DNA from: Polyangiaceae bacterium
GTDB lineage: Bacteria > Myxococcota_A > Polyangia > Polyangiales > Polyangiaceae
Reading direction: 5' to 3'
Assembly (NCBI GenBank): GCA_025937785.1
Contig: JAICQQ010000019.1
Location: 1 to 64,000, forward strand
DNA length: 64,000 nt
Below, piece after piece: positions 55,175 through 64,000 of this stretch (positions are counted from its first letter, which is position 1; every line of letters begins with the position of its first letter). The notes under the pieces were generated by a model. The model ran no database searches. It was not told the origin of the DNA and saw nothing but the letters and a program-made list of their open reading frames with translations. The translations under genes and the position numbers were made by a program.

Positions 55175-56914
55175 ATGACCATCACGCACGCGCCCATCGC
55201 TGTGGCGTTTTTTGCAGCGCTGCTCGTCCCCAGGCTTGCGGTCGCAGCCGAATATTACGTATCGACCGATGGCGACGACGATAACCCAGGGACAGAGACC
55301 GAGCCGTTCGCGACGGTCGGGCGCGGCCAGCAAGCAGCCGCACCTGGCGACACGGTCTGGGTGCGGGGCGGGACCTATAGCTTCTCGAGCGGCACGGTGG
55401 GCGTGGCGTTCACGAAAGCGGGCCAAGCCGACAACCTGATTCAGTACTTCGCCTACCCCGACGAGGTTGTCGTCTTCGACCTGTCCGCGATCAACCCGAG
55501 CGGGAGGGTCACCGGCTTCGACGTGCAAACCGACTACATCCACCTTCGCGGCATGGAGATCACCGGCGTGCCGCAGCTTCAGAGCGGCGAGGACTCCTGG
55601 GGGCTGCGCATTCGTGGCAGCAACAACGTGATCGAACAGATGAACGTGCACCACAACGAAGCGCCGGGCATCTTCATCACCAGCGGCTCGAACAACCTGA
55701 TCCTGAACTGCGACTCGCACCACAACTACGACGTGCTCGAAGACGGCGGCAGCGGCGATGGTTTCGGCTGCCACTCGACCGGCGCTGGCAACGTGCTCAG
55801 CGGCTGCCGCGGCTGGGCCAACAGCGACGACGGCTATGACTTCATCAACGCCCCCGGAGCGTGCACCGTGGAACACTCGTGGGCCTGGCGAAACGGCTGG
55901 GTCCCCGATACCAACAGCGCCGCCGGCAACGGCGCTGGCTTCAAGGCGGGAGGTTTCGGCCTCGACACCGGGAGCTTCCCCAGCACGATCCCGGTGCACG
56001 TGGTGCGCCACTGCGTCGCGTGGAACAACCGCTCTCAGGGCTTTTACGCCAACCACCATCCGGGGCGGATCGATTTTCTCAACAACACAGCGTACGACAA
56101 CTCCCGGAACTACGATCTGCTCGACGACGTGGGCGAAGGCACCCACTTTTTGAGGAACAACGTGGCTTTCGGTTCGGGCGGCGATCTCTCGAATTCGACG
56201 AGTGATGATGCCGAGTACAACTCCTGGAACGGCGGCGTCAGCCTCTCCGACGCGGACTTCGAGAGTTTGTCCGATGCAGGGGCGGACGGTCCGCGCCAGG
56301 CGGACGGCGGCTTACCGCGCCTGCCGTTTCTGCATTTGGCCGAAGGCAGCGACTTGATCGATGCGGGCATCGACGTGGGCCTCGCCTACGCTGGCGCAGC
56401 GCCGGACCTCGGCGCGTTCGAAACGGGTGAAGCGGCCGCGGATGCGACCGGCGGAGCCGGCGGCACCAGCACCACCGACAGCACCACGAGCACGACGCTC
56501 AGCGGGTCGGGGGGGTCGAGCGTTACCAGCGGCCTAGCCGCGACGAGCGACGCTGCCACGAGCGGCGGCGCCGACGTCGCGAGCTCTGTTACCGGAACTT
56601 CGAGCGCGGCCGCAGCGGTGACGGGCGCTCTGCCCACCAGCACGAGCGCGACCGCCAACGCGCTCACGACGGCTACGACTGGGGCCGGCAGCGGCGCCGC
56701 GAACGGAGCCGGCGGCGCGAGCGCTGCCGGTTCCGGAAGCGACGGACTGGAGACGACCGCAACGGATGGCTCACCCGGTGCCCAAAGCGCCGAGCGGGGC
56801 TGCGCCTGCGGGTTGCCCGGCGCGGAGCGGCGCGAGCTCGAGCTCGCTCGCGTGATTTGCGGCCTCGCAGGGCTGGCGCTCGGGATCACTCGCCGTCGCC
56901 GCAGCGCGCGTTGA
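55175..56914 (+). CDS. PL9-like pectate lyase with MYXO-CTERM
   Basis: From the ATG at 55175 (579 residues) a signal peptide ends PRLAVAA. The catalytic domain is a right-handed parallel beta-helix: EYYVSTDGDDDNPGTETEPF is the classic first turn, and repeated Asn/Asp-rich turns follow (NNLILNCDSHHN, GSGDGFGCHSTG, ANSDDGYDF, AGNGAGFKAGG). The Lys in GFKAGG is the catalytic base of PL9. A Thr/Ala linker and a MYXO-CTERM (ERGCACGLPG, hydrophobic stretch, RRRRSAR) end the protein. It should cleave pectin by beta-elimination. Confidence 0.9.
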   Translation: MTITHAPIAVAFFAALLVPRLAVAAEYYVSTDGDDDNPGTETEPFATVGRGQQAAAPGDTVWVRGGTYSFSSGTVGVAFTKAGQADNLIQYFAYPDEVVVFDLSAINPSGRVTGFDVQTDYIHLRGMEITGVPQLQSGEDSWGLRIRGSNNVIEQMNVHHNEAPGIFITSGSNNLILNCDSHHNYDVLEDGGSGDGFGCHSTGAGNVLSGCRGWANSDDGYDFINAPGACTVEHSWAWRNGWVPDTNSAAGNGAGFKAGGFGLDTGSFPSTIPVHVVRHCVAWNNRSQGFYANHHPGRIDFLNNTAYDNSRNYDLLDDVGEGTHFLRNNVAFGSGGDLSNSTSDDAEYNSWNGGVSLSDADFESLSDAGADGPRQADGGLPRLPFLHLAEGSDLIDAGIDVGLAYAGAAPDLGAFETGEAAADATGGAGGTSTTDSTTSTTLSGSGGSSVTSGLAATSDAATSGGADVASSVTGTSSAAAAVTGALPTSTSATANALTTATTGAGSGAANGAGGASAAGSGSDGLETTATDGSPGAQSAERGCACGLPGAERRELELARVICGLAGLALGITRRRRSAR

Positions 56915-56958
56915 GGCACCGGTCGCGTCGGGCAACGGAATGGGGAATACTACGCGCC

Positions 56959-57753
56959 ATGCCGTCCTTCGCCCGCCACGTGCGCCGCGCCCCAGCTTTG
57001 ACTTTCGCTGTTTCGATCTTCGCCGTGCTCACGGCTTGTTCGAGCTCCGACTCCGATGCGTCGAACGACAGCTCCAACGCCACCGGGTCGTCCGGGGGTA
57101 ACGGCCCGTCGAGCAGCGACACCGCGAACAGCGACAGCGCGACTACCGGCGGCACTACGGATCAGGGAAGCACCGCCGCTACCGGCACTGCGAGCGGCGG
57201 CACTGCCAGCGGCGGCACTGCCAGCGGCGGCGCTGCGGGAGCCGCCGGCTCGGTTTGTGCGATAGACGTCGCGAGCCACGCTCTGGACCCCGCGATCCAT
57301 GTGACCGAGTGTTCTCACATCGACTACTCGAGCAACCCGCCGTCGTCGGGCCGGCACTACGACGTGTGGGCATTCTACCAGACCTACGATTTTCCGATCC
57401 CCCGCGGCTACTGGGTGCACAGTCTCGAGCACGGCGCCGTGGTATTCAGCTACAACTGCCCCGAGGGTTGCCCCGACGAGGTCGCCCAAGTCGAGTCTCT
57501 CATCGCGAGCCTCCCCGTCGACCCGCGCTGCGTGCCCTACGATCTCGACCGCCAGGTCATCCTGACGCCCGATCCGCTGCTCGACACACGCTGGGCGCTA
57601 TCGAGTTGGGGCCACACATTGCGCGCCGACTGCGTCGATGAAACAGCGTTCGAGGAGTTCTACGAATCGAACGTCGCCCACGGACCCGAGGACATCTGCG
57701 GCGGTGGCGCGGCACTGACCGAGGCGGCGCTCGCCCCAAACTGCGGCGAGTGA
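56959..57753 (+). CDS. DUF3105 lipoprotein
   Basis: The ATG at 56959 starts a 264-residue protein with a lipoprotein signal (AVLTACSSS) and a Ser/Gly linker. The rest is DUF3105: HIDYSSNPPSSGRHYDVWAFYQTYDFPIPRGYWVHSLEHGAVVFSYNC, which is the family core. Function unknown. Confidence 0.9.
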   Translation: MPSFARHVRRAPALTFAVSIFAVLTACSSSDSDASNDSSNATGSSGGNGPSSSDTANSDSATTGGTTDQGSTAATGTASGGTASGGTASGGAAGAAGSVCAIDVASHALDPAIHVTECSHIDYSSNPPSSGRHYDVWAFYQTYDFPIPRGYWVHSLEHGAVVFSYNCPEGCPDEVAQVESLIASLPVDPRCVPYDLDRQVILTPDPLLDTRWALSSWGHTLRADCVDETAFEEFYESNVAHGPEDICGGGAALTEAALAPNCGE

Positions 57754-57977
57754 GCACGTTGGCCCCGCGCCGTTCGCGGCAACCGCAGCCTCCACTTCGG
57801 ATCTGACGACGAAGTCATTGGTACCTGCTCGCTGCTGCCGCTCATCCTGAGCCAAAGTGTCAGCGATGTGACGCAACGTCAGGCTAAGCCCGACCCCCGC
57901 GCGTCCGTATACCCAGTTGGTGAACGACTCGGGACCATGCCTGGACCTGCGAAATCGGCACGCCTCGGGGGGTGCTG

Positions 57978-58706
57978 ATGCCCATCCCTGATCTCGATCA
58001 ACGACTACACCGCATCGTCGACGCGTTGAGTTCGATCAGCGCCGGCGAGTTTGCCACCGCACACACGCTGGCGGAAGGCGAAGACTTGCTCGGTCGCGTC
58101 GAACGCAGTGTCAACGACGTGATGATGGATCTGCAGACGCTCGAGCTGTCCAACCGGGAGAAGAACGCATCGCTAGAAGCGCAGCAGCAGGCGCTCGGCG
58201 AAAAGCTCGCGACGATTGCTCGACAAAGCGAGACTCTGCGCATTCAAGAAGCCGAGATCGAGGCCAAATTGGCCATGATCGATCGGCAAAAGCAGGCGAT
58301 CCGGGCGCTGATGATCCCTGTGCTCGAGATCGACGACGGTATCGTCGCGTTGCCGATTGTCGGCGTGGTGGATTCCACACGCGCCGCCGACCTGACCACC
58401 ACGTTGCTGACATACATTTCAGAGCGCGGCGTGCGTTGTGTCATCCTCGATCTCACGGGCGTGGAACTGATCGACACGAGCACCGCAGACCACTTGCTGA
58501 AGGTGGAGCGCGCTGCAGCGCTCATGGGAGCTCGCTGCGTACTCACCGGCATCGGCCCAGAAATCGCGCAGACCATGGTGGCGCTCGGCGTAGATCTGAC
58601 TCAGCTGCGCACGCTACGCAGCATGAAAGAGGGTCTGCGTGACTCGCGCAGCTTCATCGTGGCAAGGAACCTCGTGAGGGAGAAAGAGGCAGGTAACCGA
58701 TCATGA
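57978..58706 (+). CDS. RsbR-type STAS domain protein
   Basis: From the ATG at 57978 (242 residues; a GTG at 57972 is possible) the N-terminal 50 residues resemble a sensory/HAMP-like helical segment, followed by a coiled coil of about 60 residues (NASLEAQQQALGEKLATIARQSETLRIQEAEIEAKLAMIDRQ) and a STAS domain at 118-235 (VLEIDDGIVALPIVGVVDSTR, VIIL-type strand CVILDLTGVELIDTSTADHLLKV with the phospho-site Thr/Ser). RsbR relatives tune an anti-sigma antagonist. The next gene overlaps by ATGA, so both are one signalling pair. Confidence 0.88.
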   Translation: MPIPDLDQRLHRIVDALSSISAGEFATAHTLAEGEDLLGRVERSVNDVMMDLQTLELSNREKNASLEAQQQALGEKLATIARQSETLRIQEAEIEAKLAMIDRQKQAIRALMIPVLEIDDGIVALPIVGVVDSTRAADLTTTLLTYISERGVRCVILDLTGVELIDTSTADHLLKVERAAALMGARCVLTGIGPEIAQTMVALGVDLTQLRTLRSMKEGLRDSRSFIVARNLVREKEAGNRS

Positions 58707-59449
58707 CCGCGATCCAGGAGTTCTCACCCCAAGATCACACGTCGCTCGCACGAGACGTTCAGCGTCACACCCGCGGCGCTCCGTCCCTCGAGTCCGCGGC
58801 GCAGGCGTTCACTCAGCTGCTCTGCAACACCTTCCCCCACGATATCGTGCTGGCGCGCGTGTTCGTCACGGTTCCCTATGGCACGCTCGCCTCGGACGTG
58901 CGCGCCGCCGTCGACGCGCTGACCCAGCAAACTGGCATCCGCGATCGGATGCGCCCGGACACCCTGGTGCTGTCACTGCTCGGGACGTCGGGGGCCGAAG
59001 CGCCGTGGAACGATCGAAAACGCTCGGCCGGTCACGCCGGCATTCCGCTGGCCACCTCCGATTTCATCGACACGATTCCAATGGTGGCGCGCCTGCTGCG
59101 TGACCTCGGGGTCGGCCTCGACTGGATCGACGCTCGCGACACGTCGATCGTGGCCCGGTCACTCGGCAGCAGCAGCGGCTTGTTCTACGTTCAAGACGCT
59201 GGCGTCGCTGTGGATCATCTGCGCCGCAAGATCATCGCCGCTCAAGATTTCGTGGCGCGATACGGCGTGAAGACCGTGTTTGGCCTGGGCGGCGGGTACC
59301 TGGGCACCTCTTCGTACTTGGCTAGCATCGTGTTCTGCAAGACGGAGATCGAGCGAGCGAAGATCGAACCCTTCATGGGGCTCGTGAACCGCATCAAGGT
59401 GAGCACCAACGACCTGGTGACGCAGGGGCGCCTGTTCACATCCAGTTGA
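58703..59449 (+). CDS. Hypothetical protein coupled to the STAS gene
   Basis: The 248-residue protein has mixed alpha/beta predicted structure (DIVLARVFVTVPYGTLASDVRAAVDAL, DWIDARDTSIVARSLGSSSGLFYVQDAG, YGVKTVFGLGGGYLGTSSYLASIVFCKTEIERAKIEPFMGLVNRIK). The final part resembles a GAF-like sensory segment, but I do not assign a family. The ATGA overlap with the STAS gene suggests it feeds that module. Confidence 0.75.
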   Translation: MTAIQEFSPQDHTSLARDVQRHTRGAPSLESAAQAFTQLLCNTFPHDIVLARVFVTVPYGTLASDVRAAVDALTQQTGIRDRMRPDTLVLSLLGTSGAEAPWNDRKRSAGHAGIPLATSDFIDTIPMVARLLRDLGVGLDWIDARDTSIVARSLGSSSGLFYVQDAGVAVDHLRRKIIAAQDFVARYGVKTVFGLGGGYLGTSSYLASIVFCKTEIERAKIEPFMGLVNRIKVSTNDLVTQGRLFTSS

Positions 59450-59655
59450 GCCCAGGCGGCTCAATCAGGGTGCGGAACATCGAGTTCGACTCGTTCATCG
59501 CTGCTGTCGCCCGCCAGGCTCAGCACGGGTGACTCTGGCGACCGCGCGCGATCGGCAGAGCCAATGCCGCCAAGGGTCGAAACGTGGCCTCCCCACGCTT
59601 GTCGTTCCAGGGCGCAGCGGAAGGTTGTGGCGAAACCCGACACCCGAGGTCTCGG

Positions 59656-60051
59656 CTATTCGGGCGCGACGCCCGGCCTGTCGATCACGGCCACCACGCG
59701 GATCCGCCGCATGCCACCGGGCATGTGCCAGTCGATCTGCTGCCCGACGCGCAGCCCCAAGAGCGCGCACCCGAGCGGCGCCAGGACCGACACGCGGTTC
59801 GTGCTCGAGTCGGCTTCATGCGGATAAACGAGACGCATCTTCCGACATTGGCCGGTCACGACGTCCTGGTACTCGAACTCGCTGTTCATCACGACCACGT
59901 CGGCGGGCACGTCACACAGCGGCTCGACGCGCGCACGCTCGAGTTCCGCTTCGAGCTGCTCCACGACGGCTGTCTCGTCGACGAGCGCGACGAGCTCGGT
60001 CAAGCGGGCGTGATCTTCCGATGCGACGATGATGGGAGGGGGAGACGTCAT
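59656..60051 (-). CDS. rnk: GreA/GreB family elongation factor, Rnk-like
   Basis: The 131-residue protein has a short N-terminal part and the C-terminal GreA/GreB-like domain: LCDVPADVVVMNSEFEYQDVVTGQCRKMRLVYPHEAD and LAPLGCALLGLRVGQQIDWHMPGG match Rnk, the nucleoside diphosphate kinase regulator. Rnk lacks the long coiled coil of GreA and cannot stimulate RNA cleavage, which the short length here confirms. Symbol from motif similarity. Confidence 0.9.
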   Translation of the reverse strand: MTSPPPIIVASEDHARLTELVALVDETAVVEQLEAELERARVEPLCDVPADVVVMNSEFEYQDVVTGQCRKMRLVYPHEADSSTNRVSVLAPLGCALLGLRVGQQIDWHMPGGMRRIRVVAVIDRPGVAPE

Positions 60052-60322
60052 GCTAACCTCGGTTCTGGAGCTAAAGCGCCAAGGTCGCGCGCCCGGATGA
60101 CGCCCGACCTAGCCGGGCGCCTGGTAAACGTTCTACCGCAGGAGCCCGCAAACTAACGGCGCGAGGCCGCGCAGGTGCACGACCTCGATCGGTAGTAGCA
60201 GCAGACGCTCGGCGGAGAACGGCATCACTCCGAGGCTAGCACGAGTCTCCAGCCGTTCAACCGTAGGTGCGACCGCTCACGCTGGGGCAAAATGCCTACG
60301 GTCGCCCCGTTTTACCGAAAAA

Positions 60323-61183
60323 TCAAGCCCACGCCTCGCCGGGACTCTGCGCGACCTGAGCGATCTGGGCGAGCGACCAGTCCAACAGCTCGCGGTCGCT
60401 GCGCTGAGAGAAGGCTGCGTAGACCGAGTAGGAAAACTTGGGAGCGTTCGGCACTTGATGCAGCGCGCCGGTTCGCAAATGAGGTTCGACAGCGCGCGTG
60501 CGGAAGTAGCCGACTCCCCCAATCGCCAGCAGGTAGCGCAACGCCAACGGGCCCAAAGCAATGAATGTGCTCGAATCGCGGAGCTCCGGGAAGGCTCGGT
60601 CGTGTTGAGCTCGGAAGTCTGGCCCCCAGTCGACGTACACGTAGTTGGCAGGTTCCAGGCCACGACATTCCGGCGAGGTGGAGACCGCGATCAGTTCTTC
60701 TTCGAGGAATTCGCGGATTTCGACGCCGGGTCTGCGGTGCGGAGCATAAACGACGGCAATATCCAAGGTTCCGCCTTGTACCTGGTCCAGAAGGCGCGTC
60801 ACGCTGTCGACGTGTGTGCGCAGCGCTACCTCGGCCCGACTAGTCCGGAGCGCCACTAACCAGTTGAGCAGCACCGCGCTCCAAAGACTGAACTCGCCTC
60901 CGATGGACAGCACGGACTGCTGCCCCGCTTGGGCGGAGACCTTCAGCCTGGCCTGCTCCCACACCTGCACCAGTTGCGTTGCGTACGGCAGCAACGCACG
61001 CCCCGCCGGCGTCAAGCGTGCGCCCGCCTTGTTGCGCACGAAGAGTCGCTGGTCGAGCTCCGCTTCGAGCGTCTGCAGACGCGCGCTGACCGCCGCCTGC
61101 GTCACGTGCAGGCGCTGTGCCGCAGCTACGAAGCTGCCTGCGGACGCCACCTCCAGAAAAGTTCGCACCAGTTCGAGGTCCAT
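60323..61183 (-). CDS. LysR-type transcriptional regulator
   Basis: The 286-residue protein has the LysR helix-turn-helix (MDLELVRTFLEVASAGSFVAAAQRLHVTQAAVSARLQTLEAEL) and a C-terminal ligand-binding domain. It is divergent from a siroheme reductase gene, with a perfect dyad in the intergenic region, so it very likely controls that gene and itself. The inducer is unknown. Confidence 0.94.
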   Translation of the reverse strand: MDLELVRTFLEVASAGSFVAAAQRLHVTQAAVSARLQTLEAELDQRLFVRNKAGARLTPAGRALLPYATQLVQVWEQARLKVSAQAGQQSVLSIGGEFSLWSAVLLNWLVALRTSRAEVALRTHVDSVTRLLDQVQGGTLDIAVVYAPHRRPGVEIREFLEEELIAVSTSPECRGLEPANYVYVDWGPDFRAQHDRAFPELRDSSTFIALGPLALRYLLAIGGVGYFRTRAVEPHLRTGALHQVPNAPKFSYSVYAAFSQRSDRELLDWSLAQIAQVAQSPGEAWA

Positions 61184-61212
61184 CCCTCATCCATAAAAGT
61201 TCTTTGATTCAT

Positions 61213-61235
61213 AGACAAATATAATTCGCTTGTCT
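61213..61235. promoter_or_regulatory. AGACAA-N11-TTGTCT dyad, candidate LysR operator
   Basis: AGACAA (61213-61218) and TTGTCT (61230-61235) form a perfect dyad with an 11-base spacer that contains TATAAT (61220-61225). The spacing matches the T-N11-A pattern of LysR-type operators. It is about 30-50 bases before the LysR start and 170 before the reductase start. Confidence 0.6.
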
Positions 61236-61405
61236 TGTAATAACTCGAATCGCAGACTTCCGCTCATTCCTCCAGGAAGGGTCGCTCCCTCGGGGTGCCG
61301 TTCCTAATGCCATGACATCATAGACTAATTCGTCGGATAGCGGTCGCCACGGTAGCAACACCGCTGCCGTCGTGGTGCGGCCGAGATCCGACAGCAAAGA
61401 CCGCA

Positions 61406-63700
61406 ATGCAGACGAAGAGTTGGAAGCAGTTGCTAGCAGGCGCGCTCCACGAGCCGTGGGCACGCGAAATCGACGCCTACGAGAGTCAACTCGCGCTCAA
61501 GCGTGAAGAACGGCTCGACGACAAGGTGTTCGCCGAAACCCGGTTGCGGCGAGGTGCCTACGGGCAGCGCTACGACAACGGGCAGCGGCACGACGGAACC
61601 CAAAGCCAGGCTTTGGGTTTCGACGCTTCTCGCACCAAAGGACCGAACACGCTTTGGGACGCGCCGGGCATGCAGCGCATCAAGATCCCTAGCGGCAAGC
61701 TCACCACGGAGCAACTCGAGCTGCTGTGCGATCTCGCGGAAGAGTACTCCGACCAGATCCTGCATGTGACGACGCGGCAGGACATCCAGCTGCATTACGT
61801 GCACATCGACGACACCCCCGACTTGATGCGTCGCCTGGCTGCCGTCGGGATCACCACCCGAGAAGCTTGCGGCAACTCGGTACGAAACGTCACGGCGTGC
61901 CATCTCGCCGGTGTCTGTTGCGACGAACAGTTCGACGTCACCCCCTACGCGGACGCGCTGGCGTTCTTCTTGTTGGGCCACCCGGCGACGCAAGACCTCG
62001 GGCGAAAATTCAAGGTGGCATTCTCGGGTTGCGACGAGAACGCCTGCGGCCTGACGGGATTTCACGACATCGGGTGCGTGGCGAAGACACGCTCCAACAA
62101 CGGCCAGCTGGAACGGGGCTTCGCCGTGTACGTGGGCGGGGGGCTCGGGCCCGTGCCTCACGCTGCGGAGTTGCTGGATCCGTTCGTGCCGGTGAGCGAA
62201 CTCTTGCCGCTGGCGCTGGCTGTATGCCGCGTCTTTGCGCGCTTCGGAGAACGGGAAAATCGTTCGCGGGCCCGCATGAAGTTCGTGGTGATGAAGCAAG
62301 GCATCGAGCAGTTCAAGCATTGGGTGGCCGAGGAGCGCGCACGGCTGAAGCCCGATCCACGCTGGCTAAATCCTCTCGGCGAGTTCGCGCGTCCAGCTGA
62401 AGCCCCGAAGCACCACGGCGCTGAGCTCTCGGCGCCGCCTTCGCCAGTGAGCAAGCATTTTCTGCCCAACGTCCAAGCGCAGCGGCAAGCAGGCTTCCAT
62501 ACGCTGACCATCAAACTCCCTCTCGGCGACTTCACGCCGACTCAAGGGCGAGGGATTGCGGAGTTGGCTCGCCGCTACACCGGGGAGACCCTGCGCACGA
62601 CGGTCGAGCAAAACCTGGTCCTGAGATGGGTCCGGAGCAGCGACCTCGCGGCGATCGAGGGGGAGCTGGCGGCGCTCGGCCTGGACGAGGGCGGCGCGGG
62701 CGGCATCAGCGACATCACGTCTTGTCCGGGTACCGACACCTGCAAGCTGGGCATCTCGTCATCCAGGGGTCTGGCGCGTGAACTCCGGCAGCGCTTGAAG
62801 GTGCTGCACTCGGTACCTGGACAAGACGAGCTCCCCGCCGAAGTGAGCAAACTCCACATCAAATGCAGCGGCTGCTTCAACTCTTGCGGTCAACACCACG
62901 TGGCCGATCTGGGATTTTTGGGTGTGAGCCGCAACGTCAACGGCCGCAGGGTCCCACATTTCCAGCTGGTGTTGGGCGGGTCTTGGGAAAACAACGCTCG
63001 AGAATTCGGTCTCGCCATCGGCGCGGTCCCGGCCAAACACGTGCCAGAGGTGGTGACGCTGCTGACCGACGCGTTCACCCAAGAGCGCCTCCCCGACGAA
63101 AGTTTCAGAGACTGGACGCATCGCGCGGGGCGACGCCGCGTGAAGGAGCTCATTGGATCACTGACGGAGGTGCCCCCGTTCGAAGCCGCGCCGGAGCTGT
63201 ACCGCGATTGGGGTGACCCTCGCGTATTCACGATCGGCGACATTGGCGTTGGCGAGTGCGCGGGCGAGGTGATTTCGCCCTCGCAGTTCGCGTTCGCTGA
63301 AAGCGAGCGGCTCATTTTCGACGCCCAGCTGCGGCTCGATGACGGAGACGCCGCCGGCGCGCAGCAGCGGGCCCTCGCAGCCATGACTGCTGCTGCACGT
63401 GCTGTCTGCTTGCCTCTCGATCCGTCGCTCGGCGAAGACGTCGGCGATGTCGGAGCCTTTTTCGATGCCAGACTGGGCCGGAACGGTAGCTTCGATGCCG
63501 CGTCACCAGGAGGCCGCTTTTCGCGGCATTTCGCCAAGGCTCGTGAGACAGCGGGGGCGCCGGTGACGCTGGCCCGAGCGCGGCAAGGCGTCGAAGAAGC
63601 GCAGCTGTTCATCGACGCGGCACATGCCTACGATTCGAAGCACGATCGCGCCGATGGCGCGGCCTCGGCGCAAGTCGCTCGCGCGGAGCCCATGCTGTGA
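61406..63700 (+). CDS. Siroheme nitrite/sulfite reductase, ferredoxin type
   Basis: The 764-residue protein has the duplicated siroheme reductase fold. Substrate and siroheme loops (LHVTTRQDIQLHYV, NSVRNVTACHLAG) and the cluster-binding Cys motifs (TCPGTDTCKLG and KCSGCFNSCGQHH) are intact, so one 4Fe-4S and one siroheme should bind. It reduces sulfite to sulfide or nitrite to ammonia with ferredoxin. It is about 180 residues longer than usual because of a C-terminal extension. The next gene starts in a GTGA overlap. The LysR regulator is divergent. Confidence 0.92.
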   Translation: MQTKSWKQLLAGALHEPWAREIDAYESQLALKREERLDDKVFAETRLRRGAYGQRYDNGQRHDGTQSQALGFDASRTKGPNTLWDAPGMQRIKIPSGKLTTEQLELLCDLAEEYSDQILHVTTRQDIQLHYVHIDDTPDLMRRLAAVGITTREACGNSVRNVTACHLAGVCCDEQFDVTPYADALAFFLLGHPATQDLGRKFKVAFSGCDENACGLTGFHDIGCVAKTRSNNGQLERGFAVYVGGGLGPVPHAAELLDPFVPVSELLPLALAVCRVFARFGERENRSRARMKFVVMKQGIEQFKHWVAEERARLKPDPRWLNPLGEFARPAEAPKHHGAELSAPPSPVSKHFLPNVQAQRQAGFHTLTIKLPLGDFTPTQGRGIAELARRYTGETLRTTVEQNLVLRWVRSSDLAAIEGELAALGLDEGGAGGISDITSCPGTDTCKLGISSSRGLARELRQRLKVLHSVPGQDELPAEVSKLHIKCSGCFNSCGQHHVADLGFLGVSRNVNGRRVPHFQLVLGGSWENNAREFGLAIGAVPAKHVPEVVTLLTDAFTQERLPDESFRDWTHRAGRRRVKELIGSLTEVPPFEAAPELYRDWGDPRVFTIGDIGVGECAGEVISPSQFAFAESERLIFDAQLRLDDGDAAGAQQRALAAMTAAARAVCLPLDPSLGEDVGDVGAFFDARLGRNGSFDAASPGGRFSRHFAKARETAGAPVTLARARQGVEEAQLFIDAAHAYDSKHDRADGAASAQVARAEPML

Positions 63701-64000
63701 CACTGCCCGACAAGCTACTGCTGTCGCTGCGACTCCGTGGTCACCACTCCGTGCGCCCGCCGGAAGTCGTCGCGGTGTTTCACCGCTGGATTGCGGAGCG
63801 CGCACTGGAAGAGGTCCTCATCGACGTCGCCGACTACAGCCACGTCCCCGGTGGCCCCGGGGTGGTCTTGATCGGCAACCAGCACAATTACTCGGTAGCC
63901 GAGCGCGGTCAGGAGCTCGATCTTACTTGCCTGCGCAAGCGGACGAATTCCGGGGAAAATCCGCTATTGAAGACGCTGTGCCAGCTGCTCGAAGCTTGCC
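63697..64000 (+). CDS. Hypothetical protein coupled to siroheme reductase, cut by window edge
   Basis: Starting from the GTG at 63697, the frame is open to the window end (101 codons). It reads SLRLRGHHSVRPPEVVAVFHRWIAERALEEVLIDVADYSHVPGGPGVVLIGNQHNYSVAERGQELDLTC. No signal peptide. Small proteins of this pattern are seen beside sulfite reductases, but I cannot name a family. Translationally coupled to the reductase. Confidence 0.7.
   Translation, partial: MTLPDKLLLSLRLRGHHSVRPPEVVAVFHRWIAERALEEVLIDVADYSHVPGGPGVVLIGNQHNYSVAERGQELDLTCLRKRTNSGENPLLKTLCQLLEAC

Overview
The window is high-GC DNA from a predatory or saprophytic delta-type bacterium, most likely a myxobacterium of the Sorangium/Polyangium kind. 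The support is a Hanks-type Ser/Thr kinase with a PEGA-like tail, several proteins ending in a MYXO-CTERM type signal (Gly-Cys motif, hydrophobic stretch, Arg cluster), about nineteen predicted lipoproteins of which most carry long Ser/Thr/Gly/Ala linkers, and Cys-rich repeat proteins. Taxonomy is inferred from these features and not from any search.

The dominant theme is extracellular plant-polysaccharide attack. Enzymes seen are a GH10 xylanase (cut by the window start), a divergent GH11 xylanase, a GH5_8-like mannanase, a bacterial expansin, two GH53 endo-galactanases, a GH43-CBM6 protein, a CE1/PHB-depolymerase-like esterase and a PL9-like pectate lyase. A decayed GH10 gene lies at 10393-10760. 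Most are lipoproteins or MYXO-CTERM proteins, so they should stay on the cell surface.

Layout. 1-2080: xylanase pair. 2663-6185: three-gene ECF sigma operon and a lipoprotein. 6190-10071: minus-strand two-component operon (PAS kinase, Rcp1-like receiver, hybrid kinase). 10393-18125: GH10 pseudogene, astacin-like protease, acetolactate-decarboxylase-like lipoprotein, hydrolase, a gluzincin-like lipoprotein, mannanase, and an inverted-repeat element containing a truncated four-helix-bundle gene. 18207-23172: methyltransferase, VOC protein, expansin, a collagen-like/ferritin-like overlapping pair, and a solo arm of the inverted-repeat element. 23210-27512: TonB-ExbD-ExbB operon, a frameshifted TonB/CpD gene, a matrixin-like protease and an outer-membrane protein. 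27710-35895: galactan locus, in which two lipoproteins with a carbohydrate-binding-like domain, a PEGA kinase, a kinase-partner protein and a GH53 enzyme form one tightly packed operon, with a second GH53 gene behind it. 36896-49441: GH43, then a run of surface proteins including three arylsulfotransferase-like lipoproteins and a FadL-like porin. 49567-57753: GST, CE1 esterase, a degenerate LytM protein, a CAP-domain remnant, MgtE, PL9 and DUF3105 proteins. 57978-64000: STAS signalling pair, Rnk-like factor, LysR regulator with a perfect dyad in its promoter, and a divergent siroheme nitrite/sulfite reductase.

The best candidate for a new system is the kinase-containing galactan operon (29602-35895). 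Its gene order suggests surface glycan binding, cytoplasmic phosphorylation signalling and galactan cleavage are made from one transcript.
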